Assembly: GCA_036924085.1 (NCBI GenBank) | Contig: JAVGWX010000011.1 | Location: forward strand, 36,329,710-36,393,709 | DNA: 64,000 nucleotides | Source: Ariolimax columbianus | Taxonomy: Eukaryota > Mollusca > Gastropoda > Stylommatophora > Arionidae | Reading direction: 5' to 3' | In this document: in pieces, positions 55,798 through 64,000 of the stretch | Layout of the letters: each line of letters begins with the position of its first letter | Position numbering within the stretch: position 1 is the stretch's first letter | Position numbers and translations under genes: made by a program | Notes under the pieces: model-generated | Told to the model about the DNA's origin: nothing | Seen by the model: the letters and a program-made list of their open reading frames with translations, nothing else | Databases searched by the model: none

Positions 55798-55985
55798 GTA
55801 CGACTACATTGATGTCTTCACAGTGGACTCACAAGACTTTAAGACGTTTCTAAACAGGTTTTGTGGTCGAAAGATACCCCACACAATCATATCCCCACAG
55901 TCCAAATTGGAAATCAAGTTTGTCACCGACCACTGGCAGAATTCAGCAACAGGTTTCAGCGGCAGTTACCGCTTCCTTGGTGACG
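55798..55985 (+). CDS. CUB gene exon 3: C-terminal half of CUB domain
   Basis: Enters in phase 2 to complete A86 and reads YDYIDVFTVDSQDFKTFLNR, FCGRKIPHTIISPQSKLEIK, FVTDHWQNSATGFSGSYRFL and GD. Y87-D88 and D130 are the second and third acidic calcium ligands of the calcium-binding CUB subset; GFSGSYRF is the last strand. C108 is the fourth CUB cysteine, but the third one, expected two residues before Y87 (C-x-Y-D), is D85 here, so C108 has no partner inside the domain. The donor at 55986 is G|gtaagt, phase 1, so translation continues in an exon not identified here. Confidence 0.85.
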
Positions 55986-56509
55986 GTAAGTAACGAGCAA
56001 CTTTCTTGAAATCCGCCTTCTCATCATTTGTCAGAAGCGTAGTCTATTTTCTGAGCAAAACGTCGTTACAGCCTCTAACCTTTATAAATCCACATAAGCA
56101 TCACTCTACTTTGTATTCACTTTTGAGTCCTGTTCTGTTTTCATAGATCTTTGTCAAATGTTTTCTGTTTAATTAACAACTTTATTTAACTTGAAATCAT
56201 CTTTTCCGGATGCGTGCACTTCTGTTTATCCTATTTATTTATATGTTGTTTAAATGTTAATGAATTTAATGACACCATTACTTAAAAATAGACAAAACAA
56301 TATTATCCATATTTTGTACATGTTTATAAAGAACTTGTCATTTAAAAAGTTGGATTCACTACATGTATGTATTCTACTCTATTATTGTTTTAGATATCTC
56401 TATCATGTCTCTGTCTGGTGTGAAGATTTCGGTTCTCTGTCTTTAAATTGTTTATGATTTTTTGTTTACTAACACCACCACAGTTCTGCTAGTACTGCCC
56501 CCTTTACCA
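55986..56509. other. Unassigned, probably intron 3
   Basis: AT-rich. A possible acceptor ttattgttttag at 56384-56395 would open only 17 codons before a stop; not called. Confidence 0.4.
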
Positions 56510-56630
56510 ACTTCCCCATAACCTAAAGAGCTGAAATTGTCTACACGGCCTCTACTAGTGCGACCTGTTAATCTATCAAATTTGGCTGGTCATTCGAAAG
56601 TCTTTACCGAGAAATGCAATTTAAAAAATA
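56510..56630. repeat. Short interspersed repeat, copy 2
   Basis: Related to 29985-30120 by the agtgcgacctgttaatctat and ggtcattcgaaagtctttac blocks. Confidence 0.6.
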
Positions 56631-56704
56631 AATCCTCATGTTGTAAATCAGTTTGTTAACCTCGAGCTTTGCGCCGCTCTCTGCATTCTCTGTCTAAGGT
56701 TGTG

Positions 56705-56850
56705 ACTCTTCGTCTTCTTCTTCTTATTCTTTTGCTGCGTTTGTTTTCAATCTCCGCTACCAAGCCATGAGCAGGGCTTTGGAAGTAGTAAGATGTAGTC
56801 CGGAGAACGGAATGCGTTGTGTCGCTAGTTTACAGCTTGCAATGATGACT
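56705..56850 (-). mobile_element. (GAA)n-tailed short repeat, minus copy
   Basis: Starts with the cttcgtcttcttcttctt tail on the plus strand, then ctccgctaccaagcc and ggagaacggaatgcgttgtg. The same family as 8965-9125. Confidence 0.75.
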
Positions 56851-57394
56851 CTAATCTGTCATTCTATCGTCAGTGTAAATCCATTCTTCTCCTTTAACTA
56901 TCGTCTGAACTTTGGTCACCTGTCCAATTGTTCCCTTTGTTTGGGCCAACCATGACACTCCTCTCTTGATTCTTGATCCATTAATATTTGAGACGATATC
57001 GTGCAGTGGGTGCCACCTTGATTCCTGCAAATGTAATTGACGAATCATCTTCCTCGTTATGTCTAGCGAGCAGCAATATGCATGGCACATGTAGACATAC
57101 ATAGAACTAAGTGGTTTAAACAAATGACAAGCGAGTCTACAAACGCACCAGTTGTTTCAGGTTTCGCCATAACACAGTTATCAGCTGTAAACGGAAACCT
57201 AATATAGACATATTAGCCTTTAAGCAGTCAGATGGCTAGAATATATTGTGACAGTAACAAACAAATATGAACAGTTGAGTGCAGAAAACATGGAGTGTTA
57301 TAAGCAAATAAAAGCAGAAGAAAGTATGAATACCAAATGGGAAAATCAAGTGTATAAGAAGATGATTAATCGCTTGCACACAACAAAAAAAGGC

Positions 57395-57990
57395 TTGAGA
57401 AAAACCACGAATGAATCCGCTTCTTTTTTCGTTCGCTTTAAAATATTGTCCGTATCTGCAATGTTGTCTCCTGTATAAATATCAGTCTTTTGTAGTTCAC
57501 ATACAGGTCCATAACATTTCTCTTCCAGTGTTGTTTCTATAGGCCAGTGAGATTTTCTCTGTATATCATACTCGGGGCAGTTCTGTACTTTGTGCTCTGC
57601 TGTTTGGGGTGCCTGTCCGCATGTACACATGGCTGAGTTACCAATCTTCATTTGTGTGTACATGTGGCTGCGAAGTCGGTTGTGTCCTGTTCTAAGGCGC
57701 AACCCAATCGTTTGCTCTTGTCTGTTCATCTTATGATAATCATCTTGTGTTACTGTTGGTGGCTTTCTGATTTATTAGATCATCCTTATCGTCTGGCCCA
57801 TCTGGTTGCTCGTCTGAAGCACCCTTCTTTCCCAGTCTGCTCTCTCATCTCCTGGTTCTTCACAATGAGAAGGCATCCCCTGCATGACAATCTTGTGCTG
57901 GCTGCTCAGTTCAGATAGTAGAGCTTGTAGATCGGGCAGTTTCTCGAATTTCAGAGCTTGGAGTGCTGATTGTGTATCTGTCCATGAATG
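57395..57990 (-). pseudogene. LINE RNase H and C-terminal region
   Basis: The minus strand first reads HSWTDTQSALQALKFEKLPD, LQALLSELSSQHKIVMQGMP and SHCEEPGDERADWERR (the RNase H TD-QSAL and P-SHC...GNE.ADWLA blocks). In a second frame at 57729-57346 it reads EQTIGLRLRTGHNRLRSHMY, CTCGQAPQTAEHKVQNCPEY. This is the 3' end of a Jockey-like LINE related to, but distinct from, that at 24050-24685. Confidence 0.8.
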
Positions 57991-58499
57991 AATGACAGAG
58001 GACATCCTTGTAAAAATGGCAGATAGAAAGAAGGCGAGAATTGCTTCTATATATAAATCATTAAACAAAGAGATATGTCCAATGCGCAGAAATGCGAAAG
58101 AAGAATGGCTTGTAACATGATGTGAGATAATTGAAAACATGTGGCTAAAACACAGTGCACGTGGGATACATGTAGGAGTACAGAAATTAACAAATAAAAC
58201 GCAGATGGCCTAGTGTGAGGGCTGCATCAGGGTGGTCAAGCATTCTATGATGCGGTTTGATAAGACTAACGAAGCGAACAGGAGCTAGAGTATACAAAGG
58301 AACGGCTTCAAGGCAAACCGACGAACGATAGGAGCAAATGTAAAATAACAAGAGTCCCTACATTCAAAGGTCAGGAGTAAAACATCCATTAGAAACTATG
58401 AAGAAAGGAAAAACAACAGGCGTGGACTCAACAACATAGAAATGTTAAAAGAGTTAAAATGTGTTGGTATAGATAAAATCCCGAAGTTATGTAACGATA
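57991..58499. other. Unassigned sequence
   Basis: No repeat or domain recognised. Confidence 0.35.
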
Positions 58500-58563
58500 C
58501 ACACACACACACACACACGCACACACACACACACACGCACACATATGTATATATATATATATT
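58499..58563. repeat. (CA)n and (TA)n microsatellite
   Basis: Compound run of ac, gcac and at dinucleotides. Confidence 0.95.
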
Positions 58564-58604
58564 ATACCAGATTTATATCGAATGATCTGAAAACTAAAAT
58601 TAAC

Positions 58605-59470
58605 TTCATTATACTGGTTTAGAAGGCTCTGCGGAGTCTGTATACAACCAGTTTATTTCACTCCATGGATACCGAAAATACTGTGAGCATCCAATCTATT
58701 TTTGAATACATTAACTGACTGTGCTTCCACTACATCATGCGACAATGTATTTCAAGAAATCACCACTCTCTGACTAAAAAAATATTTCATAATATTTAGA
58801 TATTAGGAAATATTTGTTTAGTCAGAGATACCTATCTTTAAACAATTTGTCAGAGAGACCTGTCTTTAAACATTTTGTGGCTGTGCCCTCTTGTTCTGGT
58901 AACTGGATGTAGCTGTGCCCTCTTGTTCTGGTAGCTGGATGTAGCTGTGCCCTCTTGTTCTGGTAGCTGGATGTAGCTGTGCCCTCTTGTTCTGGTAGCT
59001 GGATGTAGCTGTGCCCTCGTGTTCTGGTAGCTGGATGTAGCTGTGCCCTCTTGTTCTGGTACCTTGATGTAGCTGTGCCCTCTTGTTCTGGTAGCTGGAT
59101 GTAGCTGTGCCCTCTTGTTCTGGTAGCTGGATGTACTTTGAAAAACTTGGTATAGTCTCATTTATCCTTTCTATTGATTAATCACTTATATTATGCCACA
59201 TCGTATTCTTCTTTGTTCGAGACACTGAAGACTATTTTTTTTTAGTCTCTCCTCATAGCTATAATTATGAAACCCCACGATAATGTGTGTAGTCTTCTTT
59301 GGACCCTTTCCAGCATGTTTATATCCACTCTATTATATGGATTCCACACTTGGACACAGTACTCCAATTTAGGTCTCACTAACGATTTATATAACTTCTT
59401 CTTCTTCTTCATCGTACGCTGTTTACAGCGATATTTACGTTGCACTGTTTTATTTTGTTAAGCCTGTGGC
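58605..59470 (-). pseudogene. CR1-like LINE 3' region with internal minisatellite
   Basis: On the minus strand from 59440 it reads LYKSLVRPKLEYCVQVWNPY and DINMLERVQRRLHTL, the conserved CR1 block LYKSLVRP.LEYC...W.P. The 3' end carries the conserved tail whose complement is actggtttagaag..gtctgtatacaacc at 58614-58652. Between them, at about 58870-59135, lies a 32-bp array. A short (TTC)n plus catcgtacgc piece at 59397-59421 resembles the Jockey-like 3' tail and may be an insertion. Confidence 0.75.
58870..59137. repeat. 32-bp minisatellite inside the CR1 copy, about 8 units
   Basis: The unit is of the form ctgtgccctcttgttctggt with agctggatgtag. Because 32 is not a multiple of 3, the 103-codon minus frame cycles through all three translations (QLHPATRTRGHS, ATSSYQNKRA, TATSS). 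Confidence 0.95.
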
Positions 59471-59479
59471 TCAGTGCAT

Positions 59480-59990
59480 CCGATTTTAACAGGCGTTTCT
59501 GTAGGGTCGCCCTCCTTAGCCTTTGGCTGTCCCCAGCCTAACTGCAAGGCAGCAGTTGTTTTTGGTCAGAGTTGTCTCTCTTGGGAAGTTGTCTTGCAGG
59601 ACTATCGAGTCTTCCCTACTCGTGTCTATAGGGTTTGGCAATGATATGATGGACTATGTACTAGTTTATACTATCCCGGAAGAGAGGCAGTCCAGTGTGA
59701 CTTTGTCCCAGGATCGTCACGTCCTGCCAGAAACGTAGCATATGCATGTGAGTGAGGTATCTCTTTGCTCCCTTTATTTTCTCGGCTCATCTGCAGTGAT
59801 GGTACGCCTAGCATTCCCCGCCACCCGGGAGGTTGTCACAATAGGGCAGGAGGTGCAATGTCCGCTGGACTGCATCTCTTCTGCGTCCATTGGGATGACT
59901 GATAGCAGACAGAGGCAAAGAGCGAGGCAGGAGTGCATTTTACCAGGTGCATTTCTGCGGCTCGATCGGGCCGGGACGCAAGCCCCAGCC
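59480..59990. other. Unassigned GC-rich sequence next to rDNA
   Basis: Composition resembles the adjoining rDNA pseudogene region, but I cannot align it to a specific rRNA segment. No supported coding frame. Confidence 0.35.
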
Positions 59991-61048
59991 AAGTCGTAGC
60001 TTCCCATCACAGCGGTGCTGAGATTTAGGGCGGGATTCTGGCTTAGAGGCGTTCGGCCGTAATCCTTCAGATGGTGGACCAAATGTCAGCGACCTGTGAT
60101 TCCTCTCGAAATAGTGCATTTGACCAGGGGACAAGCCTGGTCCTGCACGGAGATGTTGTTCGCCTGGGGAGCGGACATGTCTCATGGTCAATGGTTGAGT
60201 CTCAGCAGTTCGCAGTGAGGTAGCTGATCTACTGCTTAGGGCACCCCGACCGAGAACTAAGTCTTCTACAAATGGTTTCATACCTCATCGCCGTATGGGG
60301 TGAATATCGAGCAGCTTCCCGCCTGCTTTGATCAGCGGACGGCAGAGACCTCATTCTGCGGCTTGACCGGGTGGGGCTGGAGCGGGAGCCCCAGGTCCCC
60401 ACCATTTCGAAGCCTCCCTTTTGCATTCGTGCTGAGCTGCTTTTGGGCGGGATTTTGGCTTAGAGGCGTTCGGCCGTGATCCCTCACCTTGTAGCCTCGC
60501 GCCGTTGGCTTATCAGCCTAGTACGTTAACCAAATGTCTGCGGCTCCTCTCGAGTTTAGCAAGATTTCCGTTGCAACGCGCTGTCATTAGTAGGGTAAAA
60601 CTGACCTGTCTTCCGAGGGTCTATTTCCAGCACCCGTTCAATATTAGCCAGAACGTATCAATAGAGGGCTTTTAGTTTGTCAATGGCCAAGTTTCTGGAA
60701 CCTGCGATGTCTGCTGGGTGAAGACCAGATTACCGTAGCAGGCGCTCTTTCATTTGGGGTTTAGGAGACTGACCTGTCTTCCGTGGGTCTAATACCAGCA
60801 CATGTTCCCTATTAGACCCAACGAAGGTGCTCTCACTTTGACAGTCATTCTACAGTATTGGCGTGTTAAGTCAATTTAAGCCTCAGGCTCCACTCCTGAT
60901 AGTGCTGTTCCGTCAATTCCTTTATCAAACACTGAGTGCAGACCAACCGAGCCACAGAAGGCATAACCCCAGATTTCTGAGGGTCTAAATCCAGCAAAAG
61001 TTCCATATTAGACCCAAGAAAAGTGGTCTCGGCATGTCAGTCATTTCA
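59991..61048 (-). pseudogene. Scrambled 28S-like and 18S-like rDNA fragments
   Basis: Minus-sense pieces resemble the 3' domain of 28S rRNA: the complement of gattctggcttagaggcgtt occurs at 60030 and again at 60449, the gtagggtaaaactgacctg block at 60590, and gacctgtcttccg..gtctaa..ccagca blocks at 60603, 60772 and 60965. A gtctactacaaatggttt-like region follows at 60220-60285. An 18S-like piece (caggctccactcctg, gtcaattcc) occurs at 60866-60920. Many substitutions from the conserved consensus show that these are not functional rRNA genes. Confidence 0.7.
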
Positions 61049-62294
61049 GTGTTGGCCGTGTTGAGTCAAATTAAGCCGCAGGCTCCACTCCTGGTGGTGT
61101 CCTTCCGTCAATTCTTTTAAGTTTCAGCTTTGCAACCATACTTCCCCCGGAACCCAAACACTTTGGTTTCCCGGAAGCTGCCCGCAGAGTTATCGAAGCA
61201 ACTCCTGCGGATCGCTAGTCGGCGTTGTTTATGTTCAGAACTACGACGGTATCTGATCGTCTTCGCGCCTCTGACTTTCGTTCTTGATTAATGAAAACAT
61301 TCTTGACAAATGCTTTTGCAGTAGCTCGTCTTGCGGCGATCCAAGAATTTCACCTCTAACGCCGCAATACGAATGCCCCGGTTTGTCCCTGTTAATCATT
61401 ACCTCCAGTTCCGAAAACCAACAAAATAGAACCGAGGTCCTATTCCATTATTCCATGCACCATTATTCAGGCAGCCGAGGCCTGCTTTGAACACTCTAAT
61501 TTTTTCAAAGTAAACGCGCCGGCCACCCAGGACGCTCAGCGAAGAGCACCCGTGGGAGAGAGCCGGCAGACGGTAGGGCAGGAGACAACGGGCAATGAAC
61601 CGGCGTGAGCCGGACCGCCCGCCTGCGCCTGAGATCCAACTACGAGCTTTTTAACTGCAACAACTTTAATATACGCTATTGGAGTTGGAATTACCGCGGC
61701 TGCTGGCACCAGACTTGCCCTCCAATAGATCCTCGTTAAAGGGTTTAAAGTGTACTCATTCCAATTACGGGGCCTCGAAAGAGTGCCCAATTGTTATTTT
61801 TTCGTCATTACCTCCCCGTGCCGGGAGTGGGTAAGTTGCGCGCCTGCTGCCTTCCTTGGATGTGGTAGCCGTTTCTCATGCTCCCTCTCCGGAATCGAAC
61901 CCTGATTCCCCGTTACCCGTTACAAACATGGTAGGCATGTCACGTACCATCGACATTTAATAGGGCAGACATTTGAAAGATGCGTCGCCGGCACATGAGG
62001 CCATGCGATCAGCACAAAGTTATCCAGAGTCACCAGTGGGGACGCCGCAACCCCGCGAGGGGAAACGACGATTGGTTTTGAACTAATAAAAGCGCTCTTT
62101 CCGCGAGGGTCGGAGCTTGGTAAGCATGTATTAGCTCTAGAATTGCCAGTTATCCAAGTAGGATCGTGTCATCTAAGGAACCTCGACTGATTTAATGAGC
62201 CATTCGCGGTTTCACCGTGAGACAGTGTGAACTTAGACATGCATGGCTTAATCTTTGAGACAAGCATATGACTACTGGCAGGATCAACCAGATA
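61049..62294 (-). rRNA. 18S rRNA, 5' two thirds (partial)
   Basis: Read on the minus strand, the gene starts at 62294 with atctggttgatcctgccagt, the universal eukaryotic 18S 5' end. Further blocks match highly conserved positions: attaccgcggctgctggcac (61690, in complement), gcccgcagagttatcgaagc and ctgatcgtcttcgcgcctct (complement), and the aattgacggaag region at about 61110. Homology stops near 61049, after the conserved actcaacacgg block, roughly two thirds through the usual gene. The 3' third, including the decoding-site helix, is absent. The retained part is close to the canonical sequence, unlike the adjoining 28S-like pieces. Confidence 0.9.
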
Positions 62295-62725
62295 TCTGTC
62301 GTAGACGTACGTAGCGCACACACCGGTCGGCGGAGGACGGGTGTGTAAAACGCCTCACTGGGACGGCCGCAGGGACCGACTGACAGAACGGACGGACGGT
62401 TGTTCCACCCGTCCCTCACTCCGTCGACCTAGGACCGCCTGACAGGGGCCCCTACAAGCACCAGACAACCGATCGACCGACCGGGCTCGCTCGAGGAGGG
62501 ATGGCAGCGCTCTGTGCAGAACGGATCCCAACGACCTCGGCGATGAATTTCACTGGGACTAGAGACAATTTGGCCTGCCGACCTGCCCTTCTCCCGAGGG
62601 TTGGTCCCCGGGAAAACACAGGGCTTTCAGGCACGATTCCTGCTTTCCATTTGCCGGTCACAAGCTCTTTGCGAGAGTCTGACCACCAGCGAGACGAACT
62701 GTCGAGCTCTGCTATAAGCCTTAGA
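62295..62725 (-). other. Possible 5' external transcribed spacer
   Basis: GC-rich, non-coding sequence immediately upstream of the 18S start on the minus strand, ending about 62725 where AT content rises. Position and composition suggest the 5' ETS of the rDNA unit. No promoter element is recognised. Confidence 0.4.
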
Positions 62726-62974
62726 TAAATCACCACGGACTGACAACGTTTCTTATAATTTATAAAACTTGACTATTACTTCTTTGCTCTTACGTCAGTC
62801 TTTGTACCCATGAGACATAGTACAACCGAATGCTTGTTCAGATGTTCGAACAATCAGCCTAATGAGTCATGCTATTCAAATACTGCTGAAGCTCAAACAG
62901 GAGAGAGAGAATGAGAAGCAAAATAGACAAGGTAGGGACGGAAGAACAATTCGGTTGAGACAGTATAATAATAT
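62726..62974. other. Unassigned sequence
   Basis: AT-rich spacer between possible ETS and the CR1 fragment. Confidence 0.4.
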
Positions 62975-63488
62975 TAGCGTCATTATACTGGTTTAGAAGA
63001 CACTGCAGAGTCTGTATACAACCAGTTTCATTTGCATTACCTTGCTATAAAAGCTTTGCGCATCCAAACTATTGTAAATGCATTAATTGTCCCTGCCTCC
63101 ACTACTTCCTGTGGCAATGCTTTCCACTCATTCACCACTGTCTGACTAACAAAATATTTTCTTATATAAAATCGTGTCCTTTCTTTAGTTAATTGGTAAC
63201 CATGCCCTGTTGTGTCATGAGCGAATTTTGCAATCATGGATCCCATATCAATGTCCAAATCGTGTATATATATCAAGAACAAAATTGGTCCCAAAACCGA
63301 GCCCTGTGGCACTCCATTTTTTACTTTACACCACTCAGAGTACTACTTATTTATGCCCACTTTCTGCCTTTTTCCCGTTAACCAATTTTCAATCCATTTG
63401 GCAACTTCCCAGCCTATTCAATGTGATTTTAACTTACTAAATAATCTTTGATGAGGTACTCTATCAAACTCCTTTGCAAACTATATAT
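62975..63488 (-). pseudogene. CR1-like LINE with internal deletion
   Basis: From 63480 downward it reads AKEFDRVPHQRLFSKLKSH, EVAKWIENWLTGKRQKV, VPQGSVLGPILFLIYIHDLD and AKFAHDTT (catalytic FADD changed to FAHD), then jumps directly to GHGYQLTKERTRFYIRKYFV, VVNEWKALPQEVVEAGTINA and the CR1 tail. The roughly 200 residues that normally lie between FADD and GHGYQL are missing, joined in frame. Confidence 0.85.
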
Positions 63489-64000
63489 GTTCTTCTTCTT
63501 CATCGTACGCAGTCAGACATCAACCTTTATTTTTTCGAAAAAAGCAGCGGTCATCCTGAGGCTGTCGACACTGCCATAGAGCTTGTCTAGTGTTGCCACT
63601 GGTGATGGCCACATCTGCTCTCTCTGATCCTCATATGTCGGGCAGTTTTGCAGCAAATGCTCAGCGGTCATTTTTCCGGTACCATATGGGCATTCATCAG
63701 TGCCACCTATCTTCAATTTGTTGAAAAGGTGGTACCTCAGTCTATTGTGGCCAGTGCGAAGTCTGAAGACTGGTAATAGGCATCGTTTTTTTGTGTAGCC
63801 AGTATGTTCGGTTTCACATTTGGTCATGTATCTAGCTCTAATAAGCCGTTTTGACTATTCGTATGTCATACTAGTATCTGGTTGTGGTAGTCTTGCACCT
63901 TCTTTTGCCAGTCTGTCTGCCTCCTCGTTGCCTTGGATGTTGCAGTGGGATGGAACCCACTGTACTACTACCCTTTTTGGTGCGGACTGCTGGCATAGTT
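63489..64000 (-). pseudogene. Jockey-like LINE 3' end, second copy (runs off window)
   Basis: The minus strand from 64000 reads an RNase H segment VVVQWVPSHCNIQGNEEADR and LAKEG in one frame, then VFRLRTGHNRLRYHLFNKLK, DECPYGTGKMTAEHLLQNCP and the same ending as 24050-24685. The tail is (GAA)n at 63489-63500. The cysteine C.CG is C-P-Y-G here. It adjoins the CR1 copy precisely at the tail. Confidence 0.85.

Noticed and set aside
56384..56450. Possible terminal exon of the CUB gene after exon 3
   Set aside because: A pyrimidine-AG acceptor exists and phase 1 is open for only about 17 codons to a TAA; no domain and low complexity. Not enough evidence.
59523..60281. Several 65-113-codon frames on both strands in the GC-rich region
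   Set aside because: They overlap rDNA-derived sequence or its neighbour, where open frames are expected by base composition.
62452..62736. 94-codon minus frame upstream of 18S
   Set aside because: Lies in the probable ETS; no domain and GC-rich chance frame.

Overview
This is a window of animal nuclear DNA. It has spliced coding exons with very long introns, many decayed non-LTR retrotransposons, a mariner-type DNA transposon family, tRNA-derived SINE-like repeats, part of an rDNA unit, and more than twenty minisatellite or microsatellite tracts. The mix of RTE-like, CR1-like and Jockey-like fragments, several ending in a degenerate C2H2 finger, suggests a lophotrochozoan, most likely a gastropod mollusc. 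That assignment is an inference; the window alone does not name the species. There is no sign of operons, bacterial or organelle genes, or CRISPR.

One host gene can be supported, on the plus strand. Exon 1 (28676-28742) encodes a start codon and signal peptide. Exon 2 (42838-43027) and exon 3 (55798-55985) each encode half of one CUB domain. The splice phases match at both junctions (1/1 and 2/2) and the combined reading frame is open. The last exon ends on a phase-1 donor, so the gene continues past what I can identify. Introns 1 and 2 are about 14.1 and 12.8 kb and consist almost entirely of repeats. Just upstream of the start codon lies a roughly 1-kb array of a 49-bp unit that carries a CCAAT pentamer in each copy. 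A nine-codon upstream ORF overlaps the start codon as ATGA.

Layout. 0-27 kb: purine-rich DNA, RTE and CR1 fragments, minisatellites of 36, 37, 50, 51, 53 and 69 bp, two mariner fold-back elements, nested insertions at 15.2-17.5 kb, and a Jockey-like element at 24.0-26.3 kb (minus strand). 27.5-56 kb: the CUB gene; its introns hold RNase H-bearing LINE ends, SINEs, and arrays of 20, 34, 42, 57 and 88 bp. 56-59.5 kb: a LINE RNase H fragment and a CR1 fragment. 59.5-62.7 kb: a minus-strand rDNA segment with a near-canonical 5' two thirds of 18S, joined to scrambled and degenerate 28S-like pieces and preceded by a GC-rich possible 5' ETS. 63-64 kb: a CR1 fragment and a second copy of the Jockey-like 3' end that runs off the window.

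The main theme is that several minisatellites are not independent of the transposable elements. They lie inside, or are direct extensions of, recognisable element ends: RTE 3' termini, a CR1 fragment, and an approximately 360-bp SINE-like family with an internal 37-bp VNTR. These looked-for relations were read by eye; no alignment or database search was run.
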